Assembly: GCF_002217475.1 (NCBI RefSeq)
Contig: NZ_MUHH01000017.1
Coordinates: 234,950 to 298,949, forward strand
Reading direction: 5' to 3'
Length of the DNA stretch: 64,000 nt
From: Flavobacterium tructae
GTDB taxonomy: Bacteria; Bacteroidota; Bacteroidia; Flavobacteriales; Flavobacteriaceae
In this document: positions 36,446-44,721 of the stretch, one piece after another
Numbering within the stretch: position 1 is the first letter of the stretch
Layout: the number at the start of each line of letters is the position of its first letter
Translations under genes and position numbers: made by a program
Notes under the pieces: model-generated
Told to the model about the DNA's origin: nothing
What the model saw: the letters and a program-made list of their open reading frames with translations, nothing else
The model's database searches: none

Positions 36446-37177
36446 TTAGTTCTGTAAAGCTACTTTCACCAGCGGTAAAATACGTTCTGTAAATAAAGTA
36501 TAAGCTTTGGCAGAAGGATGTAAGCCATCTGCGGCCACCAAATCAGGATTATCAAGACCTTTACGGGAAATATCGGTTATCGAAACAAAAACAATATTAT
36601 TGAGTTTGCAGTAGCTTTCAGCAAAGGAATTGTATTGATTGATTTCGCTTGAAATTCTTTCGCCTTCTCCCTCCATTTGTATTTTGCCAAAAGGAGTATA
36701 AGCATAATCAGGAATAGAGATAACAATTACCCTTTTTTTATTCCCTTTTGCTAAAACAATTGCTTTTTCTACGAGTTCCGGAAATTCCTTTTCGTAGATC
36801 GAAAAGCTTTTTCCCTGATACTGATTGTTAACCCCGATAAGAAGTGTGACTAAATCATAGTTAGGATCCGGATTTTGGGTGTTTATTGCCGAAATTAAAT
36901 TAGTGGTAGTCCATCCGGTGGTCGCAATAATCTTTAAAGAAAAGCTGGCTTGCGGATAAATTGCCGTTAAACTCGATTTTAACTGTTCAGGAAATCCGCA
37001 CGTTTCGCATACGCTTTGTCCGATGGTGTAGCTGTCTCCTAAAGCCAAATATTTTATGGAGCCCAAAAGAGGTGTAATTGGAAAAGTAGATATTTCCGAA
37101 GAGGTTTCGTCAGAACTACAGCTTAGCAGGAATATAGAAAGGATAACAAGAACTATTTGTTTGAAATGCAGTTTCAT
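36446..37177 (-). CDS. SGNH/GDSL hydrolase lipoprotein
   Basis: A 243-residue lipoprotein with the lipobox LLSC (Cys20). The SGNH blocks are visible: LALGDSYTIGQ with Ser49, IGVNNQYQG as block III, and DGLHPSAKAY with Asp217 and His220 as block V. It is an esterase or lipase of the cell envelope; the substrate is unknown. Confidence 0.9.
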   Translation of the reverse strand: MKLHFKQIVLVILSIFLLSCSSDETSSEISTFPITPLLGSIKYLALGDSYTIGQSVCETCGFPEQLKSSLTAIYPQASFSLKIIATTGWTTTNLISAINTQNPDPNYDLVTLLIGVNNQYQGKSFSIYEKEFPELVEKAIVLAKGNKKRVIVISIPDYAYTPFGKIQMEGEGERISSEINQYNSFAESYCKLNNIVFVSITDISRKGLDNPDLVAADGLHPSAKAYTLFTERILPLVKVALQN

Positions 37178-37244
37178 AATTTTGACAAATTAATTTTCGG
37201 TTCATTTTAAACAAATAGTTACGTTAAATAACTTGTTTCGGTTT

Positions 37245-38027
37245 TTAGACCATTTCAGTCTTCATTAGAATTTCTTCTTCAATAGCATTCCAAAGTCCGA
37301 TACGTTTTTCTAATGCCAAAATCGAAATTTCTTCCACTTCTTTCCATTTTTGAGCATCATCTTCACACAAATCAGTGATCATTTGCATCGCCATTGGTCC
37401 GTGTTCATCGGCATCCAATTCGATATGTCTTTCAAAATAGTATAAAAGTTTACTTAGATCCGTTTCAGGAAGATTCTTCTGGAAGTTTTTCAGGATTGCG
37501 GTAAACATACTCGGAATCAAATCTTCTCTTCCAAAAGTAAATGCTGCAGCAATTTGATGAGGCTTTCCTTCTTCAATTACTCTAAAAGTAAAGTCCAGGA
37601 AAGCTTTTGTATCAGGATGTAAGGAACTTTGTTTTATGGCAACAAAAATGTTATGCAAGGAGTTTACTTCGGCTAAAAAGTGGTTGATTCCGCTTGTATC
37701 GGCACCACAATCTTCCATAGCTTCAATATACATTTCATAGTGACTTTGTCTTTTTCCATCAATACTTAAATCGGTTTCTTCTGCCAAAACGATTTCATTG
37801 ATTAAGTATCTTGTTTCAGGATTTTTTGTCGCGAACCAAGGAGTAGAAGTACAGGTAAGTTTAGATTGTAATGCTTTTAATAAGGACATAAAATCCCAAA
37901 CAGCGAAAACATGAGTTTCTAAAAAACGATGTAAGTCATCGATATTTTGGATTTTATTGTATAAGGAGTGTTGTAGAAGTTGATCTTTTTGGGGTTGAAT
38001 GCTATTGTTTATAGTTTCAATATTCAT
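37245..38027 (-). CDS. DUF3050 domain protein (heme-oxygenase-like fold)
   Basis: 260 residues, all helical, soluble. The start MNIETINNSIQPQKDQLLQH and the blocks RFLETHVFAVWDFMSLLKAL and ERHIELDADEHGPMAMQMI match DUF3050, whose fold is like heme oxygenase and TenA proteins. The conserved His, Glu and Asp residues (for example HVFAVWD and HIELDADEHGP) could bind a di-metal centre, as in related oxygenases. The reaction is unknown. Confidence 0.85.
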   Translation of the reverse strand: MNIETINNSIQPQKDQLLQHSLYNKIQNIDDLHRFLETHVFAVWDFMSLLKALQSKLTCTSTPWFATKNPETRYLINEIVLAEETDLSIDGKRQSHYEMYIEAMEDCGADTSGINHFLAEVNSLHNIFVAIKQSSLHPDTKAFLDFTFRVIEEGKPHQIAAAFTFGREDLIPSMFTAILKNFQKNLPETDLSKLLYYFERHIELDADEHGPMAMQMITDLCEDDAQKWKEVEEISILALEKRIGLWNAIEEEILMKTEMV

Positions 38028-38050
38028 TTTCGAATTTTTTATGCAAATAT

Positions 38051-38080
38051 AAAAAGCTTCCCGTTAAGAAGAAGCTTTTT
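38051..38080 (-). terminator. Terminator after the acyl-CoA dehydrogenase gene
   Basis: AAAAAGCTTC (38051-38060) pairs with GAAGCTTTTT (38071-38080). Read on the minus strand it lies 35 bases after the dehydrogenase stop and before the DUF3050 start. Confidence 0.78.
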
Positions 38081-38114
38081 GTATTGGTTTTGTATATATT
38101 TTAATAAATATTCA

Positions 38115-39293
38115 TTATTTAAATGCTGGAATTCCAGTTACATCCATACCCGTTATTAGTAAATGAATGTCGTGAGTTCCTTCATAAGTAATAACACTTT
38201 CGAGATTCATCATGTGACGCATGATCGAATATTCGCCTGTAATACCCATTCCGCCCAGCATTTGTCTGGCTTCACGTGCGATATGTATGGCCATATCGAC
38301 ATTGTTGCGTTTTGCCATTGAGATTTGTGTGGTTGTAGCTCTTCCTTCGTTGCGTAAAACACCCAGGCGCCAGGTTAATAACTGTGCTTTTGTGATTTCG
38401 GTAATCATTTCAGCTAGTTTTTTCTGTTGCAATTGCGTTCCTCCGATAGGTTTCCCAAATTGAATTCTTTCTTTAGAATAACGTAAAGCAGTATCGTAGC
38501 AATCCATTGCAGCTCCAATAGCTCCCCAGGCAATTCCGTATCGTGCAGAATCTAAGCATCCAAGAGGTGCACCAAGACCGGATTTGTTAGGTAATAAGTT
38601 TTCTTTAGGAACTTTAACATTATCAAAGATTAGTTCTCCCGTTGAAGAGGCACGCAAAGACCATTTATTATGTGTCTCAGGAGTTGTAAAGCCTTCCATT
38701 CCGCGTTCAACGATCAAACCGTGAATTCTTCCTTCCTCATTTTTTGCCCAAACAATTGCGATATCGGCAAAAGGAGCGTTAGAAATCCACATTTTGGCAC
38801 CATTTAAAAGATAATGATCTCCCATATCTTTAAAATTAGTGATCATGCTTCCGGGGTCAGAACCGTGATCAGGCTCAGTCAAACCAAAGCATCCCATGAA
38901 TTCTCCTGTAGCCAGTTTTGGTAAATATTTCATTCGCTGTTCTTCGTTTCCATATTTCCAGATCGGATACATTACCAGGGAAGACTGAACGGATGAAGTC
39001 GATCGAACACCGGAATCTCCGCGTTCTATCTCCTGCATGATTAAACCGTAAGAAATCTGATCCAGACCCGCACCTCCGTATTCTACCGGAATATACGGTC
39101 CGAAACCACCGATTTCGCCGAGTCCTTTTATAATTTGTGTAGGGAATGCTGCTTTTTGAGCATATTCTTCTATAATTGGGGAAACTTCTCTCTTGACCCA
39201 GGCTCGCGCCGATTCTCGAACTAGTTTGTGTTCGTCTGTCAATAAGTCATCTAAGTTATAGTAATCTGGTGCTTGAAATAGGTCTGGTTTCAT
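38115..39293 (-). CDS. Acyl-CoA dehydrogenase, glutaryl-CoA dehydrogenase-like
   Basis: 392 residues. The FAD-enzyme fold is clear: FGLTEPDHGSDPGSM and AKMWISNAPFADIAIVWAK are flavin/substrate segments, and QMLGGMGITGEYSIMRHMMN is the C-terminal signature. The catalytic base is Glu371 in TYEGTHDIH, the position used by glutaryl-CoA dehydrogenase rather than by short-chain enzymes, and the LGCLDSARYGIAWGA element is also typical of that group. It likely converts glutaryl-CoA to crotonyl-CoA in lysine/tryptophan breakdown. Confidence 0.9.
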   Translation of the reverse strand: MKPDLFQAPDYYNLDDLLTDEHKLVRESARAWVKREVSPIIEEYAQKAAFPTQIIKGLGEIGGFGPYIPVEYGGAGLDQISYGLIMQEIERGDSGVRSTSSVQSSLVMYPIWKYGNEEQRMKYLPKLATGEFMGCFGLTEPDHGSDPGSMITNFKDMGDHYLLNGAKMWISNAPFADIAIVWAKNEEGRIHGLIVERGMEGFTTPETHNKWSLRASSTGELIFDNVKVPKENLLPNKSGLGAPLGCLDSARYGIAWGAIGAAMDCYDTALRYSKERIQFGKPIGGTQLQQKKLAEMITEITKAQLLTWRLGVLRNEGRATTTQISMAKRNNVDMAIHIAREARQMLGGMGITGEYSIMRHMMNLESVITYEGTHDIHLLITGMDVTGIPAFK

Positions 39294-39312
39294 TTTTGAT
39301 AGTTTTATAATA

Positions 39313-39339
39313 CAAATCTACGCAATAAAAATATAACAA
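39313..39339 (-). promoter_or_regulatory. Candidate promoter of the acyl-CoA dehydrogenase gene
   Basis: On the minus strand TTG (39337-39339), a 16-base spacer and TAGATTTG (39313-39320) resemble the Bacteroidota TTG-N17-23-TAnnTTTG promoter, one base short in the spacer. It is 20 bases before the start codon. Confidence 0.5.
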
Positions 39340-39458
39340 AATACGGTTAAATTGTTATATTTTTATAAATAGCAAAGAGGGAAAATAGTATAAACACGAA
39401 TTAATTTTAGTTTATTGTGAATTTATAAGCTATTTTTGAGATTCAAAAAACGAATTGA

Positions 39459-41201
39459 ATGAGGCTGATCATCTCTTTTATACTCTTTTTTGTTGTAAAT
39501 GTCGCTGTTTCTCAGGAGAAAAAGGATTTTACGGAACAAGAGTACTTAATATTACAAGACAAAATTCGACTAACGGCAAATGCTAATGTTGACAGTTCGA
39601 TCGTATATGCTAATCAGCTGGCAAGATCTAATAACAATAAACATCTGGCTTTTGCAAATGCTGCATTGTCTTATTTGATTCAGTTAAAAGGAAATGCAGT
39701 AAAATCTAAGGAAAAATACCAGTTAGCCTTAAATTACTTAGACAAAATGCCGGATGATAAAGAAAAAACTCAACTTCGGTCTTATTTGTATAATTATGCC
39801 GGATTATCAGAATGGAAAAGAGAGAATTACAGTGATGCGATCGAAAATTACCAACAAGGAATAAAACTCTCTATAAAGATTGGGGATATTATTCAAATTG
39901 TTAAGTTTAAGAGTAATATCGCGGCTATAAATGTTGCTGTAGGTAATTATCGATTAGCGATTAAGGATTTGCGGAGTCTCAATGATTTTGTGGATAAAAA
40001 CCAGAGCGTTTATACCAAGCAGCAGTATCTTAATAATAAGAGTAACATCAATCTTAGTCTGGCAGGATCATATGAAAGCTTTTATATGAAAGATCCTAAA
40101 AAGAAGGTTTTGCTTGACTCTGCGGAGTATTTCTACCAAAAAACCATTAGCTATTCTCAAAATTTTCCGGACAATAAGATTGTAGCGAAATTAAGTTTAG
40201 GGAATATTTACGGTGAGCTGAAAGAATATAAAAATGCCGAAAAAACGTATTACGACATCATCTTTCTGGCCAATCAAAATAATATGCAGGAAATCTTATG
40301 TACTACTAATTATAATTTAGGAGACTTGTATTATAATACCAAAAAGTATGATAAGGCATTAGTGTTTTTTAAAAAATCAGATTCTATTGGCGAGCTAACT
40401 AAAACCAATCAGGTAGATCATCTGAAGTCAAATTATTATCAGGCAAAGATTTATAACATACTAAAAGAACCAGAACTGGCTTATAAACATTCAAAAATTT
40501 ACCTTGATAATTACGAAAAGTCAGAATCAAAATTAAATGATGAGATTCTGGAAGTAAATTATAAACTTGGAGTAGGAGATTTGACCAGTGAGATGGTTAC
40601 CATTCAGGAGAAGTATAAATACGACGTTTTTCTGAATAAAGCGCTGAAAGTATTTTATGTTGTTATATTTATAGGTATCGTATTCTTGCTGATAAAAAAC
40701 ATACGGGATAAAAATAAAGCACATAAAAAAATGAATGCTTTAATAGAAGAGTTTAAAGCTAATTTAGAGAAGAAAAACGACCCTGAACCAGAGATTGCTG
40801 TTCTGGAGTCTGAGGAGTTACAACTTAAGAAAGAGAATGTCAATTTAAGTATTGATGAGGCAAAAGAGAATAAAATAGTAGAAAAATTGCTGGCTTTAGA
40901 AAGTAAACAGGAATTTTTGCATGCCGATTTTACTTTGCCTTATGTGGCTAAGAAGATAAAAACAAATACAACCTATTTGTCTTATGTGGTAAACAAACGA
41001 TTCGGTAAGTCTTTTGGTGAATATTCGAATGAGTTGAAAATTAATTATGTTATTAATGAAATGATCACGAACCATATGTATCGTAAATATTCAACTCAGG
41101 CGATAGCAGAAAGTGTAGGTTTCAAAAATGCAGTGTCTTTTGCTAAATCATTTCGCAAAAGAACTGGAGTGTCTCCAGCTCAGTTTGCGAATAATATTTA
41201 A
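39459..41201 (+). CDS. TPR sensor with transmembrane helix and AraC-type DNA-binding domain
   Basis: 580 residues. MRLIISFILFFVVNVAVSQ is a signal peptide. Residues about 25-385 form TPR-like repeats (YNYAGLSEWKRENYSDAIENY, split as YNYAGLSEW and ENYSDAIENY; NLGDLYYNTKKYDKALVFF). One transmembrane helix lies at about 392-412 (VFYVVIFIGIVFLLI), then a linker, and an AraC HTH domain at the C-terminus (about 480-580: ADFTLPYVAKKIKTNTTYLS and AIAESVGFKNAVSFAKSFRK). It reads as a one-component receptor with a periplasmic TPR and a cytoplasmic DNA-binding end. It sits directly beside the tandem peptide genes (stop at 41201, peptide stop at 41221, convergent), so it is the natural candidate to regulate them or to sense their product. 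Confidence 0.9.
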   Translation: MRLIISFILFFVVNVAVSQEKKDFTEQEYLILQDKIRLTANANVDSSIVYANQLARSNNNKHLAFANAALSYLIQLKGNAVKSKEKYQLALNYLDKMPDDKEKTQLRSYLYNYAGLSEWKRENYSDAIENYQQGIKLSIKIGDIIQIVKFKSNIAAINVAVGNYRLAIKDLRSLNDFVDKNQSVYTKQQYLNNKSNINLSLAGSYESFYMKDPKKKVLLDSAEYFYQKTISYSQNFPDNKIVAKLSLGNIYGELKEYKNAEKTYYDIIFLANQNNMQEILCTTNYNLGDLYYNTKKYDKALVFFKKSDSIGELTKTNQVDHLKSNYYQAKIYNILKEPELAYKHSKIYLDNYEKSESKLNDEILEVNYKLGVGDLTSEMVTIQEKYKYDVFLNKALKVFYVVIFIGIVFLLIKNIRDKNKAHKKMNALIEEFKANLEKKNDPEPEIAVLESEELQLKKENVNLSIDEAKENKIVEKLLALESKQEFLHADFTLPYVAKKIKTNTTYLSYVVNKRFGKSFGEYSNELKINYVINEMITNHMYRKYSTQAIAESVGFKNAVSFAKSFRKRTGVSPAQFANNI

Positions 41202-41220
41202 AAAGTTTCTTAGATTTTTA

Positions 41221-41355
41221 TTAAGGAATTTCGTCAGTGCTTCCTTTACCATTCCCTCTGGAAGGGTCACCGTCACCTCCGAAAATTGTTTGTTGCTCTT
41301 TTCTTGATAATTTTTCGTTTCCAAAATCTTCGAATTTTATTTTTTTAGTTTTCAT
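41221..41355 (-). CDS. Double-glycine leader peptide A (44 residues)
   Basis: Translated on the minus strand it starts MKTKKIKFEDF, continues with the leader LSRKEQQTIFGG, and ends with the 17-residue core DGDPSRGNGKGSTDEIP. The double glycine at 26-27 is the expected cut site for a C39 peptidase. It is the most diverged member of five tandem genes and the last in their order of transcription, and its start lies two bases from the stop of the upstream neighbour. No cysteine is present, so the product would be linear unless modified in another way. Confidence 0.85.
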   Translation of the reverse strand: MKTKKIKFEDFGNEKLSRKEQQTIFGGDGDPSRGNGKGSTDEIP

Positions 41356-41357
41356 TG

Positions 41358-41495
41358 TTATAGGTTTATTAGTTGTGTAGATCCGTTGCCATTTCCTCTA
41401 TTACTATCGTTGTCACCTCCACGAACCGTTTTTTGTTCTTTTTTTGAAAGTGTATTGCTTGTAAAATCTTCGAAATTTAATTTTTTATTTTCCAT
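41358..41495 (-). CDS. Double-glycine leader peptide B (45 residues)
   Basis: The leader begins MENKKLNFEDF and ends LSKKEQKTVRGG; the core is DNDSNRGNGNGSTQLINL. Compared with C to E the GDP is lost and the tail is changed (GNGNGS then TQLINL). The glycines at 26-27 line up with the other four. The leader is nearly that of C and D, showing recent duplication followed by divergence of the core. Confidence 0.85.
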   Translation of the reverse strand: MENKKLNFEDFTSNTLSKKEQKTVRGGDNDSNRGNGNGSTQLINL

Positions 41496-41515
41496 TTTTA
41501 GTAGATCTTTAATGA

Positions 41516-41668
41516 TTAATTAGATCCCTTTCCATTTCCTCTACTTGGATCACCGGTAATTGTATCGATGGGAGTATTAGAATCGTCACCTCCACGAACC
41601 GTTTTTTGTTCTTTTTTTGAAAGTGTATTGCTTTTGAAATTTTCGAAGTTTAATTTTTTATTTTTCAT
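41516..41668 (-). CDS. Double-glycine leader peptide C (50 residues)
   Basis: MKNKKLNFENF with SNTLSKKEQKTVRGG form the 27-residue leader; the 23-residue core is DDSNTPIDTITGDPSRGNGK followed by GSN. The leader is identical in amino acids to that of peptide D and the core differs from D at only three positions, so C and D are a very recent duplication. An AT-rich spacer of 20-21 bases separates the genes. Confidence 0.88.
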   Translation of the reverse strand: MKNKKLNFENFKSNTLSKKEQKTVRGGDDSNTPIDTITGDPSRGNGKGSN

Positions 41669-41689
41669 GATTTGATTTTTTTTAAATGA

Positions 41690-41842
41690 TTAATTAGATC
41701 CTTTTCCATTTCCTCTACTTGGATCACCAGTAATTGTCTCGATAGGAGTAGTAGGATCGTCACCTCCACGAACCGTTTTTTGTTCTTTTTTTGAAAGTGT
41801 ATTGCTTTTGAAATTTTCGAAGTTTAATTTTTTATTTTTCAT
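41690..41842 (-). CDS. Double-glycine leader peptide D (50 residues)
   Basis: It has the same leader as C (MKNKKLNFENF ... KKEQKTVRGG) and the core DDPTTPIETITGDPSRGNGK followed by GSN. The change from C is SN to PT and Asp to Glu, all in the variable part before the constant GDPSRGNGKGSN end. This fits selection on the C-terminal part. Confidence 0.88.
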   Translation of the reverse strand: MKNKKLNFENFKSNTLSKKEQKTVRGGDDPTTPIETITGDPSRGNGKGSN

Positions 41843-41862
41843 AATTTGATTTTTTTAAATGA

Positions 41863-42000
41863 TTAATTAGACCCTTTTCCATTCCCTCTACTTGGGTCAC
41901 CTGGAATATTAGATTCGTCTCCTCCCTGAACCGTTTTTTGTTCTTTTTTTGACAGTTTTTCAGATTGAAAATCTTCGAATTTTTGTGCTCGATTTGTCAT
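41863..42000 (-). CDS. Double-glycine leader peptide E (45 residues), first gene of the array
   Basis: The leader MTNRAQKFEDFQSEKL runs into SKKEQKTVQGG, with the core DESNIPGDPSRGNGKGSN. It is the most upstream gene of the five in the order of transcription and carries a different N-terminus from B to D. A TAnnTTTG element lies 30 bases before its ATG. The cut site (GG at 26-27) and the GDPSRGNGKGSN end are conserved. Confidence 0.87.
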   Translation of the reverse strand: MTNRAQKFEDFQSEKLSKKEQKTVQGGDESNIPGDPSRGNGKGSN

Positions 42001-42029
42001 GTTTGTTTGTATTAGGATTATTGATATAT

Positions 42030-42037
42030 CAAAACTA
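42030..42037 (-). promoter_or_regulatory. Candidate -7 element (TAGTTTTG) of the peptide array
   Basis: Read on the minus strand the sequence is TAGTTTTG, a match to TAnnTTTG, and lies 30 bases before the first peptide start. No clear TTG at -33 is present. Gaps of 2-21 bases between the five genes suggest one transcript from here. Confidence 0.5.
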
Positions 42038-42259
42038 TGCAAAAAGGAAAACGCTTAATCGAGAATGGGGTTTTTGGGGTTTTTGATAAATCATTTCAAG
42101 ATCAAAATACTGATAATCAACAAGTTGCTGTTTTATTCAGACTGATATAATTTATAAATTGTATGTAGTATAATTAATAAAATGTGTACTACTAGCGTTT
42201 TTTTCTCAACAAAAACAACAATCTTTGCAGTGTAATTATGATTTTAAAGACTCGAAAAG

Positions 42260-43822
42260 ATGTTAAAGCTTGTCCAAAAATTTCTACAAATAAACAAGTA
42301 CTCGGAGATTAAAAATGAGTTTAAAGATTTGTTCCTTTCTCATCCAAATTATCCTAGTTTGTTTGCGATAACAGATTCTCTGGATTTACTGTCTGTAGAG
42401 AATGCTGCGATAAGAGTTCCGAAAGAGCAAATAGTAGATTTGCCTTCAAATTTTTTGGCTTATTTCAAAGAGGAGTTAATATTAGTGGAAAAGGCAAAGA
42501 ATTTTGTTCGAATCAATACGATGAAAAAAGGAAGTCAGAAAATGGCTTATGAAAAGTTTTTATTAGACTGGAATGGAGTTATAGTTGCAATTGAACCAAA
42601 CAATGTTATAGCAAGAGACAGAATAAAAGTTGAATTCAGCTGGTTGAAATATGGTTTGCCGCTTTTGTTGGTAGTTGGATTGTCATTTTTTTACAATACA
42701 TACAATTTATTTAGCCTTGTTTTTTTAACAACATCAATTTTAGGATTCATTGTAAGTGTTTTCATTGTTCAGGAAAAACTGGGATTTAAGAATAGTATCA
42801 TTTCAAAACTTTGCAATTTTAGTTCTAACTCTTCCTGTAGCTCTGTAATCAATAGTAAAGAGGGTAATGAAAGTAAGTGGATTAGCTTTCCGGACTTGCC
42901 ACTAATGTTTTTTGGAGCCAGTTTGATTGCAATTTTGGTAAAACCATTGGAGTCTTCGATTTTCATAGGTTTTTTAAGCTTATTAGCGATACCGGTTATT
43001 GTGTCTTCTATTTGGATTCAAAAATTTGAAATTCAAAGATGGTGTGTAATGTGCTTAGTGGTGTCTTCTTTGATTTTTGTGCAAAGTGCTATATGGTTTG
43101 CATCAGATTTGTTTACGTTGAGTTTTAGTTTTGCCGAAATTTTTCCATTCTTGTTCTCATTGGCACTTCTTGTTCCTATTTGGGCAGTTTTGAAAACAAT
43201 TATAAAAAACATCTTAGGTACCGAAAGTTCACTTAAAGAGATGAAAAAGTTTAAAAGAAATTACTCTTTATTGAACTTCTTGTCTAAAAAAGTGCCTCAC
43301 ATAAATGGACTTGATGATCTGAGAGGATTGCATTTTGGAAATAGAAATGCGGCCGTTAAGTTATCAGTAATCATCAGCCCTAGTTGTGGACATTGTCATA
43401 AAACATTTCAGGAGGCGTTTGATTTAGTGTTGAGATTTCCGGATAAGATACACTTGAATGTGTTGTTTAATGTAAATCCTGAGAATGCCGAAAATCCATA
43501 TAAAGTGGTAGTTGAAAGACTTTTAACAATAAACAGATCTACACCGGGAAAAACAGTTGAGGCTATTTCAGACTGGCATATTAAAAATATGAGTCTTAAG
43601 AAATGGTTGAAAAAATGGACTGTTGATTCTGTAAGTATGATGATAACGCAGGAAATAAACAAGCAATATGAATGGTGTTCTAAAAACGATTTTAATTACA
43701 CACCCGTTAAGATTGTAAATGATAAAATTTTTCCGGCAGAATATGAATTAGGAGAGTTAAAATACTTTTTAAACGATTATATCGAAGAGAAAGAAGAGGT
43801 TGTTTTAGAAAAAACAGCATAA
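42260..43822 (+). CDS. Degenerate-C39 / VKOR / thioredoxin fusion (disulfide-forming protein)
   Basis: 520 residues, three parts. Residues 1-about 115 look like a C39 peptidase domain (LSHPNYPSLFAITDSLDLL, LPSNFLAYF, FLLDWNGVIVAIEP) but have no cysteine before residue 185, so it is catalytically dead. A VKOR domain with five or six membrane helices (about 130-315) has the loop cysteines Cys185 and Cys193 and the active-site pair Cys262/Cys265 in RWCVMC. The C-terminal thioredoxin/DsbA-like domain has the pair Cys376/Cys379 in SPSCGHCHKTF. VKOR oxidises quinone-linked disulfides and hands oxidising power to the thioredoxin part. It lies next to a six-cysteine secreted peptide, 85 bases upstream of it, so its natural substrate is likely that peptide. 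Confidence 0.9.
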   Translation: MLKLVQKFLQINKYSEIKNEFKDLFLSHPNYPSLFAITDSLDLLSVENAAIRVPKEQIVDLPSNFLAYFKEELILVEKAKNFVRINTMKKGSQKMAYEKFLLDWNGVIVAIEPNNVIARDRIKVEFSWLKYGLPLLLVVGLSFFYNTYNLFSLVFLTTSILGFIVSVFIVQEKLGFKNSIISKLCNFSSNSSCSSVINSKEGNESKWISFPDLPLMFFGASLIAILVKPLESSIFIGFLSLLAIPVIVSSIWIQKFEIQRWCVMCLVVSSLIFVQSAIWFASDLFTLSFSFAEIFPFLFSLALLVPIWAVLKTIIKNILGTESSLKEMKKFKRNYSLLNFLSKKVPHINGLDDLRGLHFGNRNAAVKLSVIISPSCGHCHKTFQEAFDLVLRFPDKIHLNVLFNVNPENAENPYKVVVERLLTINRSTPGKTVEAISDWHIKNMSLKKWLKKWTVDSVSMMITQEINKQYEWCSKNDFNYTPVKIVNDKIFPAEYELGELKYFLNDYIEEKEEVVLEKTA

Positions 43823-43907
43823 TATCTGAAAATAGTTACAACAGACAGAAGCTTCAACTGTCTTAAAATGATTGAAGTATGAGTCCAAAAAACAAAAGCC
43901 TTTAGTT

Positions 43908-44105
43908 ATGTTAAAAATCATTTTAAACTTAGAAGGTGCTCAAGAGCTAAGTGCGTTCGAGCAAAAAAGCATGGTAGGAGGACAGCCAATTAATCCGCCT
44001 AAAAGATGTTGCGTTTGTCCGGGTAGAGGTTCGTCTACTCTTGTAACGTGTGATTCGATTTGTTCGAATGGTACAATACCGGCAGTGCTTGAGGATTGTT
44101 TGTAG
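43908..44105 (+). CDS. Cysteine-rich double-glycine leader peptide (65 residues)
   Basis: The start is the ATG at 43908; an earlier in-frame TTG at 43872 would add 12 residues and shift the leader away from its usual length. The leader MLKIILNLEGAQELSAFEQK then SMVGG ends in GG at 24-25. The core of 40 residues starts QPINPPKRCCVCPGRG and has six cysteines: CCVC, then CDSIC, then one near the C-terminus (EDCL). This predicts up to three disulfides. It lies between the VKOR-thioredoxin gene and the C39-ABC exporter gene, which fits an exported, oxidised peptide. No lanthionine or radical-SAM enzyme is near. The class (bacteriocin, signal or other) is unknown. Confidence 0.85.
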   Translation: MLKIILNLEGAQELSAFEQKSMVGGQPINPPKRCCVCPGRGSSTLVTCDSICSNGTIPAVLEDCL

Positions 44106-44460
44106 TCTTACTCTAATGAGGAGCATTTAATGTAAGAAGGAGGCTAAAGAAATCTTCACATTTACAGAATGTTTCGAAATTGAAGTATATAAGACAAGGT
44201 AAAATGACTTTGGTCGTTTTTGATATTAATTTTTTAGCGTTTTAATAGAAGTACGAAATAGCCTTTTTTAGAATTTAGTCATGTTTTTTTTAATTTGTAG
44301 GCGCTCGATCGTGGAACATTGAGCAAATTTCCCCACATTGATGATTGGTGTAGGGATTCTTAGGAAATTGGTCACTGAGTTGATTTTAATTGGTTAGGGT
44401 TAACCAGTGCCATGTCCTAAAGAAATTGTATTTCTAATAGATATGTTTTTAAATACTCTA

Positions 44461-44494
44461 ACAGAGAAGATTTATTTCTTCTCTGTTTTTTTTT
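44461..44494 (+). terminator. Terminator downstream of the cysteine-rich peptide gene
   Basis: ACAGAGAAGA (44461-44470) pairs with TCTTCTCTGT (44477-44486), followed by eight T. It is about 355 bases beyond the peptide stop. Confidence 0.85.
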
Positions 44495-44686
44495 GGATTA
44501 ATCCGTCGCTTTGTAATGAACTTAATGAAATCATTTATATGGATTGATTGTTAGGGCGGTAAAGGATAGAGGTAGGATTTTTAAATGGTCTGGTAGCCTT
44601 AAACCCGACAAGAAAAATTCTTGTAAAATCCTTTTTTTAGGATCATTGTTGTTTTTTAACTATAAATCAGAAGGAAAAACAAATAA

Positions 44687-44721
44687 TTGCGATTTTTTGG
44701 CGGATAAATATTATATTTTTG
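44687..44721 (+). promoter_or_regulatory. Candidate promoter of the C39-ABC/HlyD genes
   Basis: TTG (44687-44689), 24 bases, then TATTTTTG (44714-44721) fit the Bacteroidota TTG/TAnnTTTG promoter with a spacer one base long. It lies 55 bases before the TTG start codon. Confidence 0.5.

Noticed and set aside
41221..42000. Period of about 140-175 bases that could look like a repeat array or CRISPR
   Set aside because: The repeats are coding: each unit has an ATG, a GG leader and a stop in frame, and the units are far longer than CRISPR repeats, with no spacers.
44422..44530. Short frame beginning at an ATG in the gap after the peptide gene
   Set aside because: It runs through the terminator hairpin and its composition is just AT-rich.
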